This document shows, piece by piece, positions 44,701-51,554 of a stretch of 64,000 nucleotides of DNA (position 1 is the first letter of the stretch; each line of letters begins with the position of its first letter). The DNA lies in the NCBI RefSeq assembly GCF_900103125.1, contig NZ_FNJV01000007.1:1-64000 (forward strand), in the 5' to 3' direction. The DNA is from Mucilaginibacter sp. OK268 (GTDB taxonomy: Bacteria > Bacteroidota > Bacteroidia > Sphingobacteriales > Sphingobacteriaceae). Position numbers and translations under genes: made by a program. The notes under the pieces were generated by a model. The model made no database searches and was not told where the DNA came from. It saw nothing but the letters and a program-made list of their open reading frames with translations.

Positions 44701-45093
44701 ATGGCTTTCAAAGCAAGGATAACTATCGGGTCAAAAGAATTTGACGTGTTGCAATGCAGTTTTTCATTAAACAGGGATGTAGATGCCAAAGGCCGCCCTT
44801 CCTCGGGCGTATACGGCGGTACCATTCAGGTTGAGGTAGAGTCGACCGAAGATACTTCAGTTATTGAATCAATGGTGAATAACCAGTACAAACCGCTAAG
44901 CGGAAAGATAACCTTTAAAAAATCAGACGAGGATGCCAAGATGAAGGAACTATCTTTTGAAGAAGGATACCTTATACAATACAACGAGGGTATATCTATC
45001 ACTGGCAATAACCCAATGACACTGAGCTTTGTGATATCTGCACGCAAGTTAACCTTAGGTAACGCCGTGCATGAAAACGACTGGCCTAAATAA
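44701..45093 (+). CDS. tssD: TssD (Hcp-like) type VI tube protein, copy 2
   Basis: A 130-residue paralogue of the previous gene, 40 bp downstream: MAFKARITIGSKEFDVLQCSFSLNRDVDAKGRPSSGVYGGTIQVEVEST. The two share most residues but differ in the central loop region (FKGTLLIRKSEEDAK versus LSGKITFKKSDEDAK), suggesting they form different rings or tubes. A strong bidirectional terminator follows. Confidence 0.85.
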   Translation: MAFKARITIGSKEFDVLQCSFSLNRDVDAKGRPSSGVYGGTIQVEVESTEDTSVIESMVNNQYKPLSGKITFKKSDEDAKMKELSFEEGYLIQYNEGISITGNNPMTLSFVISARKLTLGNAVHENDWPK

Positions 45094-45111
45094 GCCGCAT
45101 GATTTATACAT

Positions 45112-45154
45112 AAAAAACAAAGGCTGCCTTGTAAAAAGGCAGCCTTTGTTTTTT
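45112..45154. terminator. Bidirectional terminator
   Basis: AAAAAACAAAGGCTGCCTT pairs with AAGGCAGCCTTTGTTTTTT, between the tssD pair and the convergent Spy-like gene. Confidence 0.92.
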
Positions 45155-45169
45155 ATAAGCTGGGCGCTG

Positions 45170-45544
45170 TTAGTTCTGTGAACCACTACCTCCGCCGCCT
45201 TGTCTCATTCTGTCCATTCTGTCTTTCATTGCCTTATCATAGGCGGCTGCCTGGTCGGCTGTTAAAACAGCTTTAATTTTTGTATTGGTAGTTTCCATCA
45301 TTGGGCGCATGGCGCTTCTCATGGCATCTCTGTCGCCATTAGCTGCTGTTCTTACGCTATCCATCTTTGTAGCCTGCTCTTTATATATAGCGGTTATTTC
45401 AGTGGTTTGGTCATCAGAAAGCTTTAGCAGTGTTTGCAGATCTTTAGCCCTCTCTTCCGGACTTTTTCTCATACCGCCACCTTGTGCATGGCTTACCGCC
45501 GAAATCCCGATCAGGAAACAGCACATTAACAATAATTTTTTCAT
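45170..45544 (-). CDS. Spy/CpxP-like small periplasmic protein
   Basis: A 124-residue secreted protein (signal peptide 1-20, ending SHAQ). The mature chain is helical with LxLSDDQTTEITAIYKEQ and VLTADQAAAYDKAMKDRMDRM, the layout of Spy/CpxP/LTXXQ chaperone-like proteins, followed by a Gly/Ser/Gln tail. It may protect periplasmic proteins or bind metal. It lies convergent to the tssD pair; no sensor kinase is near. Confidence 0.75.
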   Translation of the reverse strand: MKKLLLMCCFLIGISAVSHAQGGGMRKSPEERAKDLQTLLKLSDDQTTEITAIYKEQATKMDSVRTAANGDRDAMRSAMRPMMETTNTKIKAVLTADQAAAYDKAMKDRMDRMRQGGGGSGSQN

Positions 45545-45618
45545 AGCTCTTTAATTTATTACGTTTTATAATCTTAGGATAAAGATATACCGTAAAGGTT
45601 TAAATAAGCCGATGTAAC

Positions 45619-46395
45619 TTAATTGTTGCTTTGTTGTAAATTTGATATGGAGCGCTGCATTTGAGCCATCATACTGGTGAGGCTTTCCATTGTAGGCTCA
45701 GGTGTTGGTTGCGGCAATTGTGTAGAGATATAGCCTTTTGCTTTCCATATTTCCAGCACATCCTCGCCGTTTATTTCATAAGGCTCGTAAACGGGGTTAT
45801 CTGATATCAGCTTGAGTTTTTTGTTTTCTTTAAATTTATTACCAACGCGTTTATATACCACACCATCGTTTTTAGATATCACGATATAAGTTTCGCCGCT
45901 TTTAATGTCGGCCCAGTTTTCCAGGTATTCACCTATAATAATATCGCCTGATAATATAGGCAGCATTGAGTCGCCTTTTATTTCAAAAGCACGGTAGGTG
46001 CCTTGTTTAAACATAGGCAGATAAAATTTGGGTAATTGAGATACATATTCCGGATCGGCATAGCCATTCAAATAGCCCGCACTTGCTTTTAGCGGTACCA
46101 TTTCAATATTTTCATTATCCTCCTTATCAACAGAGATACTTAGTATACGCAGGTTGGCTGGATTGCCTTTTGGTTTTGGCGCCCATTTTTCATCGATGCT
46201 CTCATTAATGAAATCATCAATAGTAATGTCAAAAAATATTGCTAAAGTTTTTAGTAGTTCGTATTTTGGTTCAGCTCTTTCTTCTTCATATGCGCCTACT
46301 AATGAACGTTTTATACCTAACTGGTCGGCAAATTGTTGCTGGGTTAAACCCTTCTTTTTGCGGAGAAACTTAATATTTTGTGAAATTATTGACAT
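45619..46395 (-). CDS. XRE-type repressor with S24 (LexA-like) domain
   Basis: A 258-residue regulator. The ATG at 46395 (MSIISQNIKFLRKKKG) is preferred; an upstream in-frame start at 46437 would add 14 residues. Residues 7-60 form an XRE HTH (KKKGLTQQQFADQLGIKRSLVGAYEEERAEPKYELL). The C-terminal part is a peptidase S24 fold with the Ser in KGDSMLP (S143) and Lys in VVYKRV (K182), and an Ala-Gly at 106-107 as possible self-cleavage site. Phage CI-like or SOS/stress control is implied. A palindromic operator lies just upstream, and the divergent GIY-YIG-like gene is a likely target. Confidence 0.88.
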   Translation of the reverse strand: MSIISQNIKFLRKKKGLTQQQFADQLGIKRSLVGAYEEERAEPKYELLKTLAIFFDITIDDFINESIDEKWAPKPKGNPANLRILSISVDKEDNENIEMVPLKASAGYLNGYADPEYVSQLPKFYLPMFKQGTYRAFEIKGDSMLPILSGDIIIGEYLENWADIKSGETYIVISKNDGVVYKRVGNKFKENKKLKLISDNPVYEPYEINGEDVLEIWKAKGYISTQLPQPTPEPTMESLTSMMAQMQRSISNLQQSNN

Positions 46396-46410
46396 AAAAT
46401 TTGCATTTGC

Positions 46411-46430
46411 TAAAATTATTAGTAATTTTA
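46411..46430. promoter_or_regulatory. Candidate operator of the XRE-S24 repressor
   Basis: Perfect 8-bp arms TAAAATTA (46411-46418) and TAATTTTA (46423-46430) around TTAG, between the divergent repressor and GIY-YIG-like genes. Fits a dimeric XRE repressor operator. Confidence 0.6.
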
Positions 46431-46481
46431 TGCTCATAAAGTTAGTAATAAATATTGGTTCACCAAAATTTTTATCATAAA

Positions 46482-46838
46482 ATGAAACGTTTTGTATATA
46501 TCATCACCGACAGAAACAGGAAAAATCTTCACGTTGGTTTATGCTCAGATCTTGTAAAGACTCTGCAATTTTATAGCGACATGCCCACTTTATTTTTCGA
46601 CAGCGCGCAGCAGCTTAACCGTTTGGTTTATTTTGAAGAGATCAATACCGAAGAGCAGGCTATGGAGCGTTTCAAAGTAGTAAGCACCTACACCCGCCCG
46701 CAAAAAGAAAAAATGATCAGACCTGTTAACCCTGATTGGATAGATCTGACCATTGGTTTAAAGTTTGAAAGTGGTTTACGGGTAAGGCCGCAATTGCGCC
46801 CATCTGTAAATGCTAATCGCCGGGCGGTTACTTTTTAA
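46482..46838 (+). CDS. Degenerate GIY-YIG-like protein
   Basis: A 118-residue protein starting MKRFVYIITDRNRKNLHVGLCSD; the GIY-YIG signature reads VYI...HVG, and the usual catalytic Arg and Glu are not obvious. The later EEINTEEQAMERFKVVSTYTRPQKEKMIRPVNPDWIDL matches the C-terminal wording of the small Bacteroidota GIY-YIG family. The ATG at 46482 is chosen over an upstream TTG. It is divergent from the S24 repressor, and its end overlaps the MsrB gene's 3' end by 11 bp on the other strand. Confidence 0.8.
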   Translation: MKRFVYIITDRNRKNLHVGLCSDLVKTLQFYSDMPTLFFDSAQQLNRLVYFEEINTEEQAMERFKVVSTYTRPQKEKMIRPVNPDWIDLTIGLKFESGLRVRPQLRPSVNANRRAVTF

Positions 46839-47304
46839 TAAATTTTAATGCGCCCGAGTTCATGCAATATCTTTTGCCACCGCGGTTGGCGGGGCCATCG
46901 TCAAAAACATGACCCAGGTGTAAACCGGTGCTTTTTTCAATAACCTCGTCGCGGCTCATGCCGTAACTGTCATCATACACAATGGCAACTTTTGTGGAAT
47001 CGACGGGTTTAACAAAACTTGGCCAGCCTGTTCCGCTGTCAAACTTATCGTCGGAGCTAAATAATACTTCGCCGGTAGCTGCGCTTACGTAAACACCCTT
47101 TTGGTGATTGTTCCAATAGTCGTTTTGATACGGCAGCTCTGTTCCGCTTTCAACCATGATGTGGTATTGGTTGGGTGTTAATGTTTTCTTCCACTCTTCT
47201 GCTGGTTTGCTCAGCTTCCGTTTGTCACCCTGCCCACTGCTGTTCTGACAGCCAAACGCGGCTACAATAAATAATATCGCTACTGCTAAAACTGATATTT
47301 TCAT
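46828..47304 (-). CDS. msrB: Lipoprotein peptide-methionine (R)-S-oxide reductase
   Basis: A 158-residue protein: lipoprotein signal (AAFGC), then the MsrB fold with FSSDDKFDSGTGWPSF, GLHLGHVFDDGPANRGGKRYCMNSGAL and the catalytic Cys (C147). The two CxxC zinc motifs of classic MsrB are missing (KGVYVSAATGEVLF in place of the first), a zinc-free variant. Being anchored in the envelope, it would repair oxidised Met in exported proteins. The ATG at 47304 is chosen over an upstream TTG. Confidence 0.9.
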   Translation of the reverse strand: MKISVLAVAILFIVAAFGCQNSSGQGDKRKLSKPAEEWKKTLTPNQYHIMVESGTELPYQNDYWNNHQKGVYVSAATGEVLFSSDDKFDSGTGWPSFVKPVDSTKVAIVYDDSYGMSRDEVIEKSTGLHLGHVFDDGPANRGGKRYCMNSGALKFIKK

Positions 47305-47456
47305 TTTTAAGTATTTAATCAATATAAATAGAATGATGAGCTATTACAGCCATCGTGCTTCTGTGTGCTTAGTCGTTATTAGCAACTAAACCTTACAATT
47401 CATTATATCTTAAATACGTAATGCTGCTTTAGGCAGATTGTCATTCGCCTGTATTA

Positions 47457-48059
47457 TTATACGGCTTTTGGTTTGGGTAACAACACTTTGCTGATGATGT
47501 GGACTACGCCGTTGCTTTGTGTAATATCAGACCGGCTAATGATACACCGGCCACCGGTTTCATCCTCCAATGTGATATTATTATTGTCATCAATTTTAGC
47601 GATCAATTTACCTCCGCTAATGGTAGTTAAAGTGGTTGAACCTTTATGCTTATTGATGAGCTTATGTAATTCTTTAGCGCTAAATTTCCCGGCTACAGCA
47701 TGATAGGCAATTATATGAGTTAACTCCCAAACATGCGCTGGTTTTAACAATGAATCGAGCTTACCGGGAGATAAACTTTCAAATGCTTCGTTAGCAGGAG
47801 CGAAGATGGTAATAGGGCCTTTGCTTTTATATGTCTCGGCTAAATTGGTCGAATTCACAAAATTATAGAATATGGACAGATCCTTGTCTGTAGCTATATT
47901 TTGTACAATATCGTTGGCTGGTAACATGGCATCCCCGGCAATGGTTTTCATCGTGCCTGAAGCCGGCACATTGCTAACAGGGTCGGCATCAGCTGCCTGG
48001 GCAAGTACGGCGAAGCTACACATCATCAGAGCCAAACTCAACAACAGTATTTTTTTCAT
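47457..48059 (-). CDS. Fasciclin (FAS1) domain secreted protein
   Basis: A 200-residue secreted protein with a signal peptide (1-21, ending VLAQAA) and one FAS1 adhesion domain: FYNFVNSTNLAETYKSKGPITIFAPANEAFESL, VWELTHIIAYHAVAGKFSAKELH and the H2-type ending GVVHIISKVLLP. FAS1 proteins mediate adhesion or bind matrix. ATG at 48059 is preferred over an upstream TTG. It is isolated from its neighbours. Confidence 0.88.
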   Translation of the reverse strand: MKKILLLSLALMMCSFAVLAQAADADPVSNVPASGTMKTIAGDAMLPANDIVQNIATDKDLSIFYNFVNSTNLAETYKSKGPITIFAPANEAFESLSPGKLDSLLKPAHVWELTHIIAYHAVAGKFSAKELHKLINKHKGSTTLTTISGGKLIAKIDDNNNITLEDETGGRCIISRSDITQSNGVVHIISKVLLPKPKAV

Positions 48060-48120
48060 ATCAGGCTGCAAATATAAACAGATATTATTTGATAACTATT
48101 TTAAGCCGTTTAGGTTTTAA

Positions 48121-48149
48121 ATAAAAAAAGCGACTTTATGGTCGCTTTT
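48121..48149 (-). terminator. Terminator after the 48170 gene
   Basis: AAAAGCGAC (48126-48134), loop TTTATG, GTCGCTTTT (48141-48149); the A-run on the left gives a T-run in the minus-strand transcript. Confidence 0.75.
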
Positions 48150-48169
48150 ACTTTTAGATGATCATTTAG

Positions 48170-51100
48170 TTACCATCCTGGTGTAAATCCTAAGCCAAAT
48201 AATGGTTTTTTAACATCGGTACGATTAAACGGAATGGCCAGGTACGGCTCCAATACAAATGCCCCAAATACATTGATCCTTAATGATATACCCGCGCTTA
48301 ATGCCGGAACCCTGCCGTATACCGGCTCGGTAACCGGTTGCCCGTTCACTACAGTAGGTGTACCATCGTCATTAAGTACAGGTTGCTGACCTATTACCGG
48401 TGGGTTTTTCTGGAAATAGATATGATCACCGGCGTTCCAGGCCAGGCCCGCGTCGAAAAATAAGTTAAGATCGGTAAACAGGAATTTTGATTTGATCTGG
48501 GCCAGTTTCTCCGGACCGGTGAAAGGTAAGCGCACCTCGAAGTTAAATACCGCAATGCGGCTACCCGATAGCTGATCGATGCTGAAACCATTTGTACCGG
48601 CTTTGCCATTGTTGTAAAAGGTTTGCCCTTCGTAACCACGGATGTAAAAAGGATAGCCTACGTATAAAGGATAAAGCCCCGTGGCATCGCCACCAAAACG
48701 CCCGTAACCATAAAACCTGGCCGCGAAGGTAACGGGTTCAACGCGTACATATTTCCGGAGATCGATAGTTGGCGCAAAGAAATGGTAGGTACCAAAATTA
48801 TATTCAGCTTCCAGGCGATACCTGAAACCATTGAGCGGCGCGGTTACGCCGAAGAAAGAATTATCACCCACTAAAGCGGTTGATACCTGGAAAAGCGAGT
48901 ATGATTTTAAGCTGGTACCAATCAACTTACTTTCATCATCATTAGCTATCTTTTTCTTATCAGATGTTAAATAATTTGTGGTGATGGTTTTACTTTTATC
49001 GGCATTGATAGTGGTGTCCAACGCGTAATAGTCGCTGTAACGGTCAACCCGGTAGGAGTTATAGGAAGCGCCTGCTCCAATTTCGAAACGTGTGGTTTTT
49101 GAGATAGGATAGGAGGTAAACACCCTGGCTGCATCTTCAAAATTTCGGATGATGTCAATATTGTCTGAAAGGACTGTTTCGTTTTTGCCGCTTACACTTT
49201 TTGTTGGGAATGTTCGGGTTTGTATACCAAATTGGTATGGGATATGCGATATGCCAAAGCCGAGGTTCCATCTGCCGGTTTGGTTTACGTAGGTTATTGC
49301 TGCACCAGAGTCATAGATCTGTCCGTTGACTGACGCCGCAGCGAAGATCTGATTGCGACCGAGTATATCACTGAACACGCCCTGTATGCCGCTTGAAAGA
49401 CTTGTGCCATAAAAACTGCTTACGCCAATACCAATCCCGCTACCAGCTAAATAATCAAGCTTAAACTTGGGCTTGTAGGCAACGTTGACAACCGAATCGG
49501 CCGGGATCTTTTTATAGGCCAGGTAATTATTCAAATTGGAGTTGATCAGATCGACGCCAACTGCACGGGCCGGTGGTAGTATGCCAGCGTTAAAGTTTAC
49601 ATCAGTTGCCTGCAAAGTAGCCGGTTTAAAATCAGATGCCTTTGCATTATAAATGGAATATTTTTGAGCACGATAATAGGAGTAAACCACATCATCGTGA
49701 TTGGAGATACTTAATGCCGGTGAATACTCGGTAATACCACAGATGCCCGTAAACAGATCGGTCATTTGCTCAATTTTACCGCTGCTGAGGGTGTAACGGT
49801 ACATATTGCGGAAGCCATCGCGGTTGGATAAAAAGTATACCTGCGAACCATCAGCAGAGTATTGCGGGTTCAGGTTGTTGGAGCCGTTGAATATTTTGAT
49901 GTCGGTTACTTTGCCTGTAGCCACGTCAAGTTCGGCCAGGTTAAAGGGGATATCCTGCTCTAAAGATTGATCATAAGTGCTTCTATCGCTCGAGAAGATG
50001 ATCTTTTTACCATCCCTGGAATAACTGGGCTGGTAATCGGAATATTTATCATTGGTCAATTGGGTAACCTTTTTAGTATCGAAATTATAAGAATACAGAT
50101 CGCCCTGGCCTTCCGATAATCCCTGGAAGACAATGTCCTTGCCGTTAGGCGACCAGGATAAATTACTGAACTGCTCAGCTTTTTCCATCGATACATCGTT
50201 CAGTGTATTGCCGCTGGCTACATCCACTACGATCATCCGGTTACGGCCTTTGCTGAATACACTGAAGGCAAAGCGCTTACCATCCGGCGACCATGTGCCT
50301 GCCGATTCTATAAAGTTAAACTCATCAATATGCGTGTTGGATACCTTACTTGTGAGCTTTCGTAAGATGCGCCCCGTATGCGCGTCGGCGAGATAAAGGT
50401 CGATAGAGAACAAACTTTTAGCCGATAGAAAGGCCACGTAATTACCATCCGGACTCACTGCTGGTGCCACTACCAGGTCGCCGCCTGTTTTACTGTCGAT
50501 CAGCTTAAGACCAACCGGTTTTTGAACCGTATCTTTTAAAAAAGGTTTGTAAGTGTTTTCGATGGAGGTTTTCCATAAGCGCGACAAGGTCTTGTCATCA
50601 TACCCAAAGGTGCGCCTGATGCCATAATTAAGGCCGTAACGGGCCGTATTCTTAAAGAATGGTACAATGACTGTATCGCCATAAGTAGAGCCTAGGAACG
50701 ACCAGAAAGCCTCACCATAACGATAAGGGAAATACTTATTGCTTTCCGTAAGATCGCGCACCGAAGGGATATCATGGTTCAGGTACGCATCACGCATCCA
50801 CATGGCTGTGTAGGAATCCTTTTTACCTAATGACAGATACTCGGCCATACCCTCGATCATCCATAGCGGGATGTTGTTGATCTCCTCAAAACTATCGCCT
50901 TCACCAGCCTGTAGCGCCCGGTACTGAAAGGCGTGCACCAACTCGTGCCCGATAACATGGCGGGTGGTTTGGTTGGTTTCCATCACCGGCATTACTACCC
51001 GGTTCTTGAGGCCTTCGGTAACACCGCCGGTACCCACACCAATTTCGCCGTCGATAGCGGTAGTTTGCTGAAAATCGGGGTGGTTGGCGTATAGGATGAT

Positions 51101-51385
51101 AGGATTGGCCGTTTTAAAAGTGTCTTTAAAAACCTGCTGATGTAAAGTATACCACAGCTCACTTTCCTGGGCAAAGCGCTTTACCATACTATCATTTTTT
51201 AGGTAATAGTAAATTTCAAAATGCGGGGTTTTATAAACTTTAAACTTGAGGTTTTTATAACGTACCTTATTTTGCCCGAAATACTGGGCATGGGCACCAG
51301 TACTTATCAATAAAGAACCTATAAGACAAAGGAATATAAGGGTGAGCTTTTTGGCCTTATTTGATAAGGGGTAGTGTTTATTCAT
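48170..51385 (-). CDS. Peptidase-MA / beta-propeller / outer-membrane-barrel fusion protein
   Basis: A 1071-residue secreted protein with three parts. After a signal peptide (1-33), residues about 60-200 hold a gluzincin-type protease core with HELVH (H147, E148, H151) and IPLWMIEGMAEYLS about 23 residues later. Residues about 290-560 hold TolB/WD40-like propeller repeats (SWSPNGKDIVFQ, QYSADGSQVYFLS). From about 640 to the end is a run of beta strands with alternating hydrophobic residues and a final aromatic (GLGFTPGW), as in an outer-membrane barrel. This surface protease-plus-sensor arrangement occurs in Bacteroidota but its substrate is unknown. Confidence 0.8.
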   Translation of the reverse strand: MNKHYPLSNKAKKLTLIFLCLIGSLLISTGAHAQYFGQNKVRYKNLKFKVYKTPHFEIYYYLKNDSMVKRFAQESELWYTLHQQVFKDTFKTANPIILYANHPDFQQTTAIDGEIGVGTGGVTEGLKNRVVMPVMETNQTTRHVIGHELVHAFQYRALQAGEGDSFEEINNIPLWMIEGMAEYLSLGKKDSYTAMWMRDAYLNHDIPSVRDLTESNKYFPYRYGEAFWSFLGSTYGDTVIVPFFKNTARYGLNYGIRRTFGYDDKTLSRLWKTSIENTYKPFLKDTVQKPVGLKLIDSKTGGDLVVAPAVSPDGNYVAFLSAKSLFSIDLYLADAHTGRILRKLTSKVSNTHIDEFNFIESAGTWSPDGKRFAFSVFSKGRNRMIVVDVASGNTLNDVSMEKAEQFSNLSWSPNGKDIVFQGLSEGQGDLYSYNFDTKKVTQLTNDKYSDYQPSYSRDGKKIIFSSDRSTYDQSLEQDIPFNLAELDVATGKVTDIKIFNGSNNLNPQYSADGSQVYFLSNRDGFRNMYRYTLSSGKIEQMTDLFTGICGITEYSPALSISNHDDVVYSYYRAQKYSIYNAKASDFKPATLQATDVNFNAGILPPARAVGVDLINSNLNNYLAYKKIPADSVVNVAYKPKFKLDYLAGSGIGIGVSSFYGTSLSSGIQGVFSDILGRNQIFAAASVNGQIYDSGAAITYVNQTGRWNLGFGISHIPYQFGIQTRTFPTKSVSGKNETVLSDNIDIIRNFEDAARVFTSYPISKTTRFEIGAGASYNSYRVDRYSDYYALDTTINADKSKTITTNYLTSDKKKIANDDESKLIGTSLKSYSLFQVSTALVGDNSFFGVTAPLNGFRYRLEAEYNFGTYHFFAPTIDLRKYVRVEPVTFAARFYGYGRFGGDATGLYPLYVGYPFYIRGYEGQTFYNNGKAGTNGFSIDQLSGSRIAVFNFEVRLPFTGPEKLAQIKSKFLFTDLNLFFDAGLAWNAGDHIYFQKNPPVIGQQPVLNDDGTPTVVNGQPVTEPVYGRVPALSAGISLRINVFGAFVLEPYLAIPFNRTDVKKPLFGLGFTPGW

Positions 51386-51423
51386 AACTTAACTAAATAG
51401 ATATCGCTAATTTAATGAAAAAT

Positions 51424-51546
51424 ATGTGTGGATGTGCAGATGTGCGGATGTGCAAATATGCAGATGATAAATAAGTGAAATGTAACATTTATTCATCATT
51501 TGCACCTCGCGCATCTGCATATCTGCACATCTGAAATCCGCACATC
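51424..51546. repeat. Imperfect long palindrome of the GATGTGCA family
   Basis: Left side: GGATGTGCAGATGTGCGG then ATGTGCAAATATGCAGATGA. Right side: TCATCATTTGCACC through CTGCACATCTGAAATCCGCACATC. The arms pair imperfectly over about 50 bases and are built from GATGTGC units. Same family as 40111-40246. It lies between the protease/propeller gene and PBP1A, both minus strand. Confidence 0.85.
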
Positions 51547-51554
51547 AACTCACA

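Noticed and set aside
43475..45093. Complete type VI secretion locus
   Set aside because: Only TssD-type genes are present; no TssB/C/E/F/G/K or VgrG genes in the window.
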